A stretch of 64,000 nt of DNA from Aestuariibius violaceus (lineage in GTDB: Bacteria; Pseudomonadota; Alphaproteobacteria; Rhodobacterales; Rhodobacteraceae). The notes beneath the pieces are model-generated. The model made no database searches. It was not told the origin of the DNA and saw only the letters and a program-made list of their open reading frames with translations. The position numbers were made by a program, and so were the translations under genes. The stretch spans positions 1,240,001-1,304,000 of the forward strand of contig NZ_JBFONT020000001.1 of assembly GCF_040779325.2 (NCBI RefSeq), written 5' to 3'. Shown piece by piece: positions 48,581-56,621 of the stretch (position 1 is the stretch's first letter; every line of letters starts with the position of its first letter).

Positions 48581-49591
48581 TCAGTCGTAGCGCAGATCCC
48601 GCGCCTTGCCGCGGAAGATCGTGTAGGCGAGCGCGGTGTAGAGCAGGATCGCGGGCAGCACGAAACAGGTGCCGATCAAGATGATGAAGAGGCTTTCGGG
48701 GGCCGACGCGGCCTCGTAGATCGTCAGCTGCTCGGGGACGACATAGGGGTAGAAGCTGTAGGCCATGCCGAGGAAGGCGAGGACGAAGAGCGTCGTGGCC
48801 AGCACGAACGGCAGGAGCGAGTACCGGTCGTTCTTCGCGGGCATCCGTTGGAGGAGCCACCAAATTCCGAAGATGCAGATCAGCGACAGGATGGGGAGCG
48901 GCGAGAGATAGAGCATACTGGGCCAGCTCGTCCATTTCTCCCAGATGCGGGACGATGTCAGCGGCGTTGCCAAAGAAATCGCGGCAATCCCCAGGATCAC
49001 GCCCCACTTGCCGCCTTTGGCCCATTCCACCGCCTTGATTTGCAGGCGATCCTCGGTCTTGAGGATCAGCCAGCAGGCGCCGATGAAGCTGTAGCCGACG
49101 GTGAGGAAGGCGGCGGTGACAAGGGCGAAGCCGAAGGTCGCCCAGGTGTATTCGAGGCCCATGATATACATGCCAAGCATGAAGCCTTGGGCGACCGAGG
49201 TCATTGCAGAGCCCGTGAAGAAGGCCCAGTTCCAGCGCTCTTTATGGGAGGTGGGGGCCTTGACCCTGAATTCGAACGCCACGCCCCGCAGAATAAGGCC
49301 CGTCAACATCATCGCGACGGGCAGGTAGAGAGCCGTCAGAATGGTGCCGTGGGCCACCGGGAAGGCGACGAGGAGGAGACCGACGGCGAGCACCAGCCAG
49401 GTTTCATTGGCGTCCCAGAACGGGCCGATGGAGGCGATCATGCGGTCCTTCTCGTCCGGCGTGGCCAGCGGGAACAGCAGCCCTACGCCCAGGTCGAAGC
49501 CGTCGAGGACGACGTAGATCAGGATCGAGACACCCATGAGCGCCGCGAAGGTCCAGGGGAGCCAGATGGCGGGATCTCCGAACAATTCCAT
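48581..49591 (-). CDS. cydB: Cytochrome bd-type (CIO) ubiquinol oxidase subunit II
   Basis: 336-residue membrane partner of CydA/CioA, with eight hydrophobic segments. Start MELFGDPAIWLPWTFAALMGVSILIYVVLDGFDLGVGLLFPL; WDANETWLVLAVGLLLVAFPVAHGTILTALYLPVAMML is the best conserved region and YPYVVPEQLTIYEAAS the late loop. The start at 49591 overlaps nothing and is 4 bases after the cydA stop. No cydX-like small ORF follows; only a hairpin (GACGCCGCGACGCGGCGTC-like, 48563-48580) is downstream. Confidence 0.95.
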   Translation of the reverse strand: MELFGDPAIWLPWTFAALMGVSILIYVVLDGFDLGVGLLFPLATPDEKDRMIASIGPFWDANETWLVLAVGLLLVAFPVAHGTILTALYLPVAMMLTGLILRGVAFEFRVKAPTSHKERWNWAFFTGSAMTSVAQGFMLGMYIMGLEYTWATFGFALVTAAFLTVGYSFIGACWLILKTEDRLQIKAVEWAKGGKWGVILGIAAISLATPLTSSRIWEKWTSWPSMLYLSPLPILSLICIFGIWWLLQRMPAKNDRYSLLPFVLATTLFVLAFLGMAYSFYPYVVPEQLTIYEAASAPESLFIILIGTCFVLPAILLYTALAYTIFRGKARDLRYD

Positions 49592-49595
49592 GGAC

Positions 49596-51029
49596 TTACT
49601 CCGCTGCGACGATGGCTTGGGCCTTTTCGGAATCGGGCGCCAGAGGCTCGATCCGCTCACCGCGGGAGGTGCGGCGGGCGAGGTAGAAGATGACGCCGAC
49701 ATAGGCCGTCAGAAGCACGGCGTAGATGAAAAGGTAGCCGAGCAGCGTCGAGAGGACCATCGGGGCCGGCACGTCGGCCACGGCCATTTCGGTCGTCATC
49801 ACGCCGTTGACAAGCCACGGCTGGCGGCCGATTTCCGTTGTATACCAACCCGCTAGCGTCGCCAGCCAGCCCGAGAAGGTCATGCCGACGAGGGCGTAGA
49901 GCGACCATTTCGGCAGCCCCTCGACGCCGGCGCGGGTCCGGACCGTCTTGCCGTTAACCGTTTGTTCATTACTGCGGCTGCGGCGCAACATCAGGACGGA
50001 AATCGACCAGCTGATCAGGAGCATCAGCAGGCCGGTGCCGACCATGACGCGGAACGACCAGAAGACCGGGGCGACGGGCGGATGCAGAGTATCGCCGTCT
50101 TCCGTTACGAAATCGTTCAGGCCGGGCACCTCCCCATCGAAATGATGAGTCAGGATGAACGATGCCATGTTCGGGATGCCGATTTCGAAGTGATTCTGAC
50201 GCGTCTCTTCGTCGGGCAACGCGAAGAGGAGGAGCGGCACGTTAGTGTCGGTCTCCCAGTTGCCTTCCATCGCGGCGACCTTGGCCGGCTGATACTCCAG
50301 CGTGTTGAGGCCGTGGAGGTCGCCCACGAAGATCTGCACCGGGATCAGGAGCGCGGCGGCGTAGACGCTGGTCTTGAGCGCGGCGCGCACGCCCGAAGTC
50401 CGCCCGCCAAGCAGCCAGCGATAGGCCGAGATGCCCGCGATCAGGAAGCTGACGGTCAGGAAAGAGGCCAGCATCATGTGGCCGAACCGGTAGGGCAGGG
50501 ACGGGTTGAAGATGATCTCGACCCAGCTGGTTGCATGCGCCACGCCATCGATCATCTCGAACCCTTGTGGCGTGTGCATCCAGGAGTTCAGGACGAGGAT
50601 CCAGAAGGCGGACATGGTCGTGCCGAAGGCGACGAGAAAGGTCGCCAGGATGTGTAACCACCCGGGAACACGGGAAAATCCGAAGAGCATGATGCCAAGG
50701 AACACCGCCTCGAGGAAGAAGGCGGTCAGCACCTCATAGGCCAGCAGCGGTCCCGCGATGTTGCCCACGGTTTCCATGAAGCCGGGCCAGTTCGTGCCGA
50801 ACTGGAAGGACATCGTGATGCCCGAGACGACGCCCATGGCAAAGGACAGGGCGAAGACCTTCACCCAGAAGCGATAGGCATCCATCCACTTCTCGTTGCC
50901 CGTCTGGGAGAAGCGGAGGCGGAAGAAGAGGAGGACCCAGCCGAGCGCGATCGTGATCGTCGGGAAGAGGATGTGGAACGAGATGTTCGCCGCGAACTGG
51001 ATGCGGGAGAGGAGGAGCGTTTCCATCAT
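49596..51029 (-). CDS. cydA: Cytochrome bd-type (CIO) ubiquinol oxidase subunit I, short Q-loop
   Basis: 477-residue haem-carrying subunit of the bd oxidase that reduces O2 with ubiquinol at high affinity, useful at low oxygen or with respiratory inhibitors. His19 (FAANISFHILFP, haem b595 ligand), FGHMMLASF (His ligand) and GWYTTEIGRQPW are present. The Q-loop is short (GDLHGLNTLEYQPAKVAAMEGNWETDTNVPLLLFALPDEETRQN), the form of cyanide-insensitive CioA oxidases, not the long E. coli form. First gene of cydAB; its 656-base upstream region carries two unusual repeat systems. Confidence 0.95.
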   Translation of the reverse strand: MMETLLLSRIQFAANISFHILFPTITIALGWVLLFFRLRFSQTGNEKWMDAYRFWVKVFALSFAMGVVSGITMSFQFGTNWPGFMETVGNIAGPLLAYEVLTAFFLEAVFLGIMLFGFSRVPGWLHILATFLVAFGTTMSAFWILVLNSWMHTPQGFEMIDGVAHATSWVEIIFNPSLPYRFGHMMLASFLTVSFLIAGISAYRWLLGGRTSGVRAALKTSVYAAALLIPVQIFVGDLHGLNTLEYQPAKVAAMEGNWETDTNVPLLLFALPDEETRQNHFEIGIPNMASFILTHHFDGEVPGLNDFVTEDGDTLHPPVAPVFWSFRVMVGTGLLMLLISWSISVLMLRRSRSNEQTVNGKTVRTRAGVEGLPKWSLYALVGMTFSGWLATLAGWYTTEIGRQPWLVNGVMTTEMAVADVPAPMVLSTLLGYLFIYAVLLTAYVGVIFYLARRTSRGERIEPLAPDSEKAQAIVAAE

Positions 51030-51166
51030 GGCTGTGGCCTTCGGAGTGGGGTCTGTCTGTCCTTGCTTTGACCTCTATTTGGGGCGGTTTCTGGCGGGGC
51101 AAATGGGGGTGCGACAGGGTGCGCGGCGTAGACGCCATGACGCTGCGTCATGGGCAATTCGGGGCT

Positions 51167-51233
51167 GTTGCGCGGGGGGCCGGGTTTGTTGCGTGAAACA
51201 GTGTGTCGTTGCATCGGGCCCCAATCGTTGCGT
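51167..51233 (-). promoter_or_regulatory. Phased GTTGC (GCAAC) sites upstream of cydA
   Basis: GTTGC starts at 51167, 51188, 51208 and 51227, spaced 21, 20 and 19 bases, in the longer contexts GTTGCGC, GTTGCGT, GTTGCAT and GTTGCGT. A fifth GTTGCAT is at 51347, six 20-base steps from the last. Seen on the cydA strand the word is RYGCAAC. Two-turn spacing suggests sites for a multimeric regulator. Confidence 0.5.
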
Positions 51234-51291
51234 GGAGATTCCGGCCGGCTTGACAGGGGTTTGTGCGGTCTGTCGGGGGCTGGTTTTCGAA

Positions 51292-51333
51292 GGCGGCATA
51301 CCGTCTGCTTTCTGTCGGACTTTCGTCGGACAT
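51292..51333 (-). repeat. 11-bp-period CCGAC array upstream of cydA (array B)
   Basis: On the minus strand the units CCGACGAAAGT (51319-51329), CCGACAGAAAG (51308-51318), CAGACGGTATG (51297-51307) and a partial CCGCC follow each other exactly every 11 bases. The 42 bases from 51333 downwards match array A (17856-17897) at 35 positions. Reading direction is towards cydA, whose start is about 265 bases downstream, just as array A reads towards pheS. Confidence 0.7.
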
Positions 51334-51517
51334 GAGGGGACGAATCGTTGCATCTCAGGGCGTTCCAGGGGCGTTGCCCGGCACGGTGGGGTGGGAAAGC
51401 AGTAAGGCTTCGATCTCGATCCGGAGATAGTATAGGCCATTTGGGGTGGATTGTTGACTTGGATATCCGGACGATCCCGAGGATGACGGCCCACATGGTT
51501 GAGATGCGAGATAAGGG

Positions 51518-51541
51518 GTGTGCCCGACCGTGTGCCCGACC
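51518..51541. repeat. 12-bp tandem duplication in the cydA upstream region
   Basis: GTGTGCCCGACC occurs twice back to back (51518-51529 and 51530-51541). It is exact but only two units long. Confidence 0.5.
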
Positions 51542-51685
51542 AGGAGCGCGATTGCAGTGGTCGCGCTTTGAGGTGTCGTCGCCAGACGTCTGACGGGCCG
51601 GCCGATTGACGCGTTGGAAAATCGGCTTCCTGCGGGACGTCGGGCGGGGCGGTTGTTCGACGCGATGTGTCTCTGATCGAAGGCT

Positions 51686-52495
51686 TTATCCGGAGGCGCC
51701 TTCGATCCGCTCCAAGGCTTCGCGAAGAGCCGGGGGGAATTCGGGGCTGTCGAAGATGTTGATGTGGTCGGTGCCTGCGATGGTGCGGTCGTAGACCAGG
51801 GTCTGCGCCGCCTCGCGAATGGCGACGGTGCGGCGGGGCGGCACGAGGGTGTCGTTGGCGGCGGCGATGACCGCCACTGGCGCGGTGGAGCGGGAGAGCG
51901 CCTGCGCGGCCTCCATCTCGTGCCGCAGGAGGGCACGGACGGGCAGCCACGGGTGGTGGCCGCGCACCAGCGCGTGAAGGCTGTCGAACGGGGTGATGAG
52001 GAGCGTACCGGCAACCGGGCGCTCGGCCGCCAGATGGGCAGCGGGGCCGGTGCCGATGCTGACGCCGACGATGGCAATGCGGTCAGCCTGGAGCCGGTCG
52101 TGGATCAGCAGTGCATCTTCGAGAAGGGCCTGTGCGCTGGGGGCGCCGTCGCTGGGGCTGTAGCCGCGGTAGTGAAAGACGGTGATGTCGCGGTCTGGAA
52201 AGATCGCGTGCAGGTAATTGGCGAAGACGTCGGCGTTCCAAGCGTTGCCGCCGAAGGCGAGGATATGGGCCGCGTTTGCCGGTTTCGATTCGGTCGCAGG
52301 CAGGCGGGTGCCGACGATCTGGCCGCCTTCGGGCAAGTCGATCTCCAGCCGTTCCGCCACGGTCGGAAGGGGCACGGCATCGCCGCTGACCGCCCAGGCG
52401 GGGAAGATCAGGCGGGTCTGCAGGAGGGCCATTCCGACAGCCGCGACAAGGTAGAGTGCGACGGCGGCGATGGCGATCCATTTGAGCGTGATCAT
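51686..52495 (-). CDS. Alpha/beta hydrolase, membrane-anchored, last gene of the ureide operon
   Basis: 269 residues: an N-terminal helix (LKWIAIAAVALYLVAAVGMALLQ), then an alpha/beta hydrolase core with ILAFGGNAWNAD (oxyanion region), the nucleophile elbow IAIVGVSIGTG (Ser in GVSIG), an Asp near AANDTLVP and a His in TDHINIF. It resembles BEM46/YfhR-type hydrolases of unknown substrate. Its ATG overlaps the allA stop (ATGA), so it is tightly coupled to ureide genes, though no hydrolase of this kind is needed in that pathway. Confidence 0.85.
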   Translation of the reverse strand: MITLKWIAIAAVALYLVAAVGMALLQTRLIFPAWAVSGDAVPLPTVAERLEIDLPEGGQIVGTRLPATESKPANAAHILAFGGNAWNADVFANYLHAIFPDRDITVFHYRGYSPSDGAPSAQALLEDALLIHDRLQADRIAIVGVSIGTGPAAHLAAERPVAGTLLITPFDSLHALVRGHHPWLPVRALLRHEMEAAQALSRSTAPVAVIAAANDTLVPPRRTVAIREAAQTLVYDRTIAGTDHINIFDSPEFPPALREALERIEGASG

Positions 52496-52971
52496 GGGGT
52501 GCCCTTGATGACGATAGGGTCGACCAGCCGGTGTTCTTCGAGGTTCGGGGTGTCGCCGATGCGGTCGATGACGGCGAAGAGGCCGGGACCGGTCAGCGGG
52601 GTGAGGACGCCGTGCCAGGTGCCGCGCAGGTAGGAGACGCCCTGCGACCCGTTCGTCAGGAAGGCGCGGGGGCGGGTCGGGTGACCGGCATCGTCTTCTG
52701 CGACGATGACGAGGAAGGGGTCGGCACTCATCGGGATGAAGCTTTGGCTGCCGTCGGGGTGCCGTTCGAGGAGGTCGCAGGCATAGGGCAGGCTGCGGCA
52801 CTCGGCCTGGAAGATGGAGATGCCCGCTTGCCCCTCGGGGCCGAAGTCGAGCCGGGCGCGGTCGTGGAAGCGGGCGCAGAGGCCGGCATTGATCGCGCGG
52901 CTCTGGCCCGTGGCCTCGAGCACGTCGCCGTAGGGGGCGAAGGCGTCAGCGGTGAGCGGCTCGGGCGTCAT
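52492..52971 (-). CDS. allA: Ureidoglycolate lyase
   Basis: Splits (S)-ureidoglycolate into glyoxylate and urea, the last step of allantoin breakdown. The 159-residue cupin-like product has LTADAFAPYGDVLEATGQ, CDLLERHPDGSQSFIPMSADPFLVIVAEDD and VSYLRGTWHGVLTPL, matching AllA. Its start overlaps the stop of the ureidoglycine aminohydrolase gene by 4 bases and its stop overlaps the alpha/beta hydrolase start. Cytoplasmic. Confidence 0.93.
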   Translation of the reverse strand: MTPEPLTADAFAPYGDVLEATGQSRAINAGLCARFHDRARLDFGPEGQAGISIFQAECRSLPYACDLLERHPDGSQSFIPMSADPFLVIVAEDDAGHPTRPRAFLTNGSQGVSYLRGTWHGVLTPLTGPGLFAVIDRIGDTPNLEEHRLVDPIVIKGTP

Positions 52972-53789
52972 AGGGCCAGCTTCGGGTGGCGGTTGACGTC
53001 CTTGTAGAGGAGGTAGCGGAAGGGTTCGGTTCCCGCCGCGTAGCAGGCCTGCGGGCAGAAGGCGCGCAGCCAGAGGAAATCGCCCTCTTCCACCTCGACC
53101 CAGTTTTCATTGAGGTAATAGACGCCGCGGCCCTGCAGGACGTAGAGGCCGTGTTCCATCACGTGGGTTTCGGCAAAGGGGATCGTGGCGCCGGGATGGA
53201 AGGTGACGATGTTGACATGCATGTCGTGGCGCAGGTCGCCGGGATCGACGAAGCGGGTGGTGGACCAGGCGTGGTCGGTGCCGCGGATGGGTTCGGGGTC
53301 CACATCGTCGTCGTGGGAGATGATCGGGTCGGGGGCGGGCAGGCCCGGAACCGGCTCGTACCGCTTGCGGATCCAGACGAAATTGGTGCGGTCGTCGGCG
53401 GCGTTGCGGCACTGCCAGTTGGTCCCCGGCGGGATATAGGCCCAGGCGCCGGGGGTGAGCCGGTAGATCGTTTCGTCCAGGTTCAGCTGAAGTTCGCCGC
53501 GGAGGACGAAGAGCACGGCCTGCGCCTCGGGATCGGGTTCGGGGCGGTCGCCGCGACCGCCGGGCATCAGTTCGACGATGTACTGGGCGAAGGTTTCGGC
53601 GAAGCCCGACATGGGCCGGGCGAGGATCCAGACGCGCGAGCCGGTCCAGCCGGGGACGAAGCTGGAGACGATGTCGGACATGACGCCGCGCGGGATGACG
53701 GCGTAGGCCTGGGTGAACCGGGCGCGGTCATGGGCGCGGGTGCGCGGGTTGGGAAGCCCGCCGCGGGGGGCGTAGTAGGTGCGCGTCAT
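52968..53789 (-). CDS. (S)-ureidoglycine aminohydrolase (UGlyAH/AllE-type bicupin)
   Basis: Mn-dependent bicupin that converts (S)-ureidoglycine to (S)-ureidoglycolate and ammonia, supplying AllA. The 273 residues show two cupin cores: PDPEAQAVLFVLRGELQLNLDETIYRLTPGAWAYIPPGTNW and MHVNIVTFHPGATIPFAETHVMEHGLYVLQGRGVYYLNENWVEVEEGDFLWLRAFCPQACYA, the second with the metal-binding His/Glu/His set. N-terminus MTRTYYAPRGGLP is family-like. The enzyme is known under allE, ylbA and guanidine-ureide names in different organisms. Confidence 0.92.
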   Translation of the reverse strand: MTRTYYAPRGGLPNPRTRAHDRARFTQAYAVIPRGVMSDIVSSFVPGWTGSRVWILARPMSGFAETFAQYIVELMPGGRGDRPEPDPEAQAVLFVLRGELQLNLDETIYRLTPGAWAYIPPGTNWQCRNAADDRTNFVWIRKRYEPVPGLPAPDPIISHDDDVDPEPIRGTDHAWSTTRFVDPGDLRHDMHVNIVTFHPGATIPFAETHVMEHGLYVLQGRGVYYLNENWVEVEEGDFLWLRAFCPQACYAAGTEPFRYLLYKDVNRHPKLAL

Positions 53790-53822
53790 GGTCGGGCGGG
53801 GCGCCGGTGGCGCGGTTGGAGT

Positions 53823-53845
53823 TGAGTATTTTTGGCCAGATGAAG
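53823..53845 (+). repeat. Dispersed intergenic motif TGAGTATTTTTGGC, copy 2
   Basis: TGAGTATTTTTGGC then CAGATGAAG. It lies in the 67-base gap between two minus-strand genes of the ureide cluster and differs from the copy at 6237-6259 at 2 of 23 positions. Orientation relative to the neighbouring genes is opposite in this copy (plus strand while the genes are minus). Confidence 0.65.
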
Positions 53846-53856
53846 CGGGGGGCGGG

Positions 53857-55266
53857 TCATGGGAGGCGATCCTTGAGGCGAAGCTCGGCGATGCGTTCGA
53901 CCTGACGGGCGGCCTCCTGCAGCTCGGTTTCGGTGTCGTTGTCGAGGCGGCGTTCGAAGGCGCGCAGGATGCCCGCCTTGTCGTGGTCGCGCACGGCGAT
54001 GATGAAGGGGATGCCGTGTTTGGCGGTATAGGCGGTGTTGAGGTCGGTGAAGCGCTGACGCTCGTCGTCGGTCAGGGCGTCGAGCCCGGCGGAGGCCTGT
54101 TCGGACGTGCTGTCGGCGGTGAGGCGTTTGGCGGCGGCGAGTTTTCCGGCGAGGTCGGGGTGGGCCTTGAGGACTTGCAGCCGCTCGTCGGCGGAAGCGG
54201 CGCGGAAGATGCGGGTGAGGGCGGCGTGCAGGCCGGTCGCGGTGTCATGAGCGGGGCCGAGTTCCAGCTTGTAGGCGCGGTCGGCGATCCAGGGGGAGTG
54301 TTCGTAGATGCCGCCGAAGGCCTCGGTGAAGGTCGTGCGGTCCATCTGGCTGGGGCGCTCGCGGGGTTGGGGCGGATGGGTGGCGGCCCAGTGTTCCGCG
54401 ATCTGCAGGCGGGTGGCGAACCAGACGCCTTCATGGCCCTTCGCGTGGTCGAGGAAGCGCTTGAGCGCGGCGGCGCGGCCCGGACGCCCGGCGAGGCGGC
54501 AGTGGAGGCCGATGGACAGCATCCTGGGGTGGCCCGCGAGGCCTTCGGCATAGAGCGTATCGAAGCTGTCGCGCAGATAGGCCTCGAACTGGTCGCCGGA
54601 GTTGAAGCCCTGGGGCGTGGCAAAGCGCATGTCGTTGGCATCGAGCGTGTAGGGGACGACGAGGAGGTCGGCCTCGCCGTGGCGCGTCCAGTAGGGCAGG
54701 TCGTCGGCGTAGCTGTCGGCGGCATAGGCGAAGCCGCCGAGCTCGGCGACGAGCCGTTCGGTATTCATGGAGCAGCGGCCGGTATACCAGCCCTGGGGGC
54801 GCGCGCCGGTGACGTCCGTGTGGAGGCGGATCGCGTCTTCCATCTGGGCGCGCTCCTCGGCTTCCTCCATGTCCTTGTGTTCGATCCATTTGAGGCCGTG
54901 GGAGGCGATCTCCCACCCGGCCTCCTGCATGGCTTTCACCTGGGCGGGGGCACGGGCCAGCGCGGTGGCGACGCCGAAGACGGTGATGGGGAGGTCTGCG
55001 AGCAGGCGGTGGAGGCGCCAGAAGCCGGCGCGGGCGCCGTAATCGTAGATCGATTCCATGTTCCAGTGGCGCTGGCCGGGCCAGGCCTGGGCGCCCACGA
55101 TTTCGGAGAGGAAGGCTTCGGACGCCGGATCGCCGTGAAGAAGGCTGTTTTCGCCGCCTTCCTCGTAGTTCAGGACGATCTGGACGGCGATGCGGGCGCC
55201 GCCGGGCCATTGAGGGTCAGGCGGTGTGGCCCCGTGGCCGTGGAAATCTCTGGGATAGCGGTGCAT
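53857..55266 (-). CDS. Fused allantoinase (PuuE) and OHCU decarboxylase (UraD)
   Basis: One 469-residue polypeptide carries two consecutive ureide-pathway enzymes. Residues 1-305 are a PuuE-type polysaccharide-deacetylase-fold allantoinase: MHRYPRDFHGHGATPPDPQWPGGARIAVQIVLNYEEGGENSLLHGD, then WEIASHGLKWIEH and GWYTGRCSMNTERLVAELGGFAYAADSYADDLPYW. Residues 308-469 are UraD: FTEAFGGIYEHSPWIADRAY, LKAHPDLAGKLA, FTDLNTAYTAKHGIPFIIAVR. UraD works before allantoinase in the pathway, so the fusion joins enzymes in reversed chain order. Met308 could serve as an internal start. The ribosome-binding AAGGAGG directly abuts the ATG, an unusually short spacing. Confidence 0.93.
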   Translation of the reverse strand: MHRYPRDFHGHGATPPDPQWPGGARIAVQIVLNYEEGGENSLLHGDPASEAFLSEIVGAQAWPGQRHWNMESIYDYGARAGFWRLHRLLADLPITVFGVATALARAPAQVKAMQEAGWEIASHGLKWIEHKDMEEAEERAQMEDAIRLHTDVTGARPQGWYTGRCSMNTERLVAELGGFAYAADSYADDLPYWTRHGEADLLVVPYTLDANDMRFATPQGFNSGDQFEAYLRDSFDTLYAEGLAGHPRMLSIGLHCRLAGRPGRAAALKRFLDHAKGHEGVWFATRLQIAEHWAATHPPQPRERPSQMDRTTFTEAFGGIYEHSPWIADRAYKLELGPAHDTATGLHAALTRIFRAASADERLQVLKAHPDLAGKLAAAKRLTADSTSEQASAGLDALTDDERQRFTDLNTAYTAKHGIPFIIAVRDHDKAGILRAFERRLDNDTETELQEAARQVERIAELRLKDRLP

Positions 55267-55322
55267 CCTCCTTGATTGCCGCGCTTTCTGCGGATTGAAA
55301 AGGGGCAAGGAGGGCCGGGGCC

Positions 55323-55679
55323 ATGGCGGGATATCTGACGACACACGTTCTGGACACCGCGCGGGGGGTGCCTGCGGAGGGGATCGAGATCGTTCTGATG
55401 CGCCTTGACGGCGCGGAGGGGAGGGAGCAAGTGGGCCGTTCCGTGACCAATGCGGACGGGCGGACGGACGGGCCGATCCTGCCGGAGGCGCGGTTTGCGG
55501 TGGGCACCTACGAGTTGGTCTTTCACGCGGGCGACTACCTGCGGCGGGCGGGGCTGGCCGAGGGCGGGGTGCTGTTCCTCGATGAGGTGCCGATCCGGTT
55601 CGGGATGGCGGAGGCGGCGCATTACCATGTGCCGCTGCTGCTGTCGCCCTACGGGTATTCGACCTATCGGGGGAGTTAG
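55323..55679 (+). CDS. uraH: 5-hydroxyisourate hydrolase
   Basis: Transthyretin-like hydrolase that opens 5-hydroxyisourate, the uricase product, to OHCU for UraD. The 118 residues have the N-terminal LTTHVLDTARGVPAEGIEIVLMRL (catalytic His), VTNADGRTDGPIL (Arg), and the signature C-terminal YSTYRGS tetrapeptide. Divergent from puuE-uraD with 56 bases between starts, so a shared control region is likely. No urate oxidase is seen in the window, nor allantoate amidohydrolase. Confidence 0.95.
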   Translation: MAGYLTTHVLDTARGVPAEGIEIVLMRLDGAEGREQVGRSVTNADGRTDGPILPEARFAVGTYELVFHAGDYLRRAGLAEGGVLFLDEVPIRFGMAEAAHYHVPLLLSPYGYSTYRGS

Positions 55680-55919
55680 CGGAACCACCAGTCCTGTCGG
55701 CTTGCCATTGAGCGAGCGGGGGCTGGCCCGGCGGCCCGTTGGGCGTTGATTCCGGACCAAAGGCGCGTTGCGACGTCTGCTGGAGGCAATTGGCAGTTTT
55801 GCCGTGCTCGGCGGATTTGCGCGACATCTTCGTACGTTCTCGTGACCAATTGCGGGTCGGTGCGTTAGGGCGGGACTGGGTCGGGGGACCACGATGGCGA
55901 AGAAATTGGAGATGAGACG

Positions 55920-56558
55920 ATGAGCGCACCGATCTTGATCATGGGCGCGACCTCCGGGGTCGGGGCGAAGGCTGTGGAGGAAGCGCTGTCGCGCGGGCTG
56001 GCGGTGCGGGCCTTTGCGCGGGGGGCCGACAAGCTGGACCCGACGCCGAAGCTGGAGCCGTTTGCCGGGGACGCGCTGAAGGCGGAAGACGTGGCGCGGG
56101 CGCTGGAGGGCGTGCGGGCCGTGATCTATGCGCTGGGGATCCGGGAACGGGTTTCGATGCTTTGGGAAGAGGAGACGCTGTTTTCGGAGACGACCAAGGT
56201 GCTGCTGGCCGAGATGCCGAAGGCCGGGGTGACGCGGCTGATCGCCGTGACCGGGTTCGGCGCGGGGCGCAGCCAGGACGCGATGAGCCGGATCGAGCGG
56301 ATGGGACACCGGGCGATCCTCGGCCGGGTCTATGACGACAAGGACCTTCAGGAGGAAAAGATCCTGAACAGCGATCTGGACTGGACGATCGTGCGGCCGG
56401 TGATCATGACGAAGGGCGCGAAGGGAACCTTCCGGGTGCTGCGCAGTCCGAAGACCTGGCGCAATGGGCTGGTGTCCCGGGCCGATGTGGCGAAATATCT
56501 GATCGATGCGATCGAGCACGACCTCGACCGGCAGGCCGATGTCGTTCTCGCACGGTAG
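55920..56558 (+). CDS. NAD(P)H-binding SDR-type oxidoreductase
   Basis: 212-residue atypical short-chain reductase of the NmrA/YwnB type: ILIMGATSGVGAKAVEEALSRGLAVRAFARG (G-x-x-x-x-x-G variant), AEDVARALEGVRAVIYALGI, VTRLIAVTGFGAG and DLDWTIVRPVIMTKG. Members act as redox sensors or flavin/quinone reductases and usually lack the YxxxK. No strong link to its neighbours. A GC-rich palindrome (GCGCTCGCG/CGCGAGCGC, about 56571-56589) follows the stop. Confidence 0.88.
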   Translation: MSAPILIMGATSGVGAKAVEEALSRGLAVRAFARGADKLDPTPKLEPFAGDALKAEDVARALEGVRAVIYALGIRERVSMLWEEETLFSETTKVLLAEMPKAGVTRLIAVTGFGAGRSQDAMSRIERMGHRAILGRVYDDKDLQEEKILNSDLDWTIVRPVIMTKGAKGTFRVLRSPKTWRNGLVSRADVAKYLIDAIEHDLDRQADVVLAR

Positions 56559-56621
56559 GGACGGGTCGCGCGCTCGCGGCGCGAGCGCCGCATCGCCCCG
56601 CCCCCCGTCCCCGATCGGAGG

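Larger units (their letters stand above)
51030..51685. other. 656-base non-coding region upstream of cydA
   Basis: The longest gene-free stretch of the window. I find no convincing ORF, RNA gene or mobile element. It contains the 11-bp CCGAC array B (51292-51330), five GTTGC words of which four are 19-21 bases apart (51167, 51188, 51208, 51227; the fifth at 51347), and a 12-bp tandem duplication (51518-51541). It would hold the cydA promoter on the minus strand. No TTATNCACA-type DnaA box was recognised. Confidence 0.7.

Noticed and set aside
51030..51685. Possible replication origin in the long non-coding region near the skew switch
   Set aside because: No DnaA boxes, no AT-rich unwinding segment and no origin genes beside it. 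The skew change is kept as a finding, but I do not annotate an origin.
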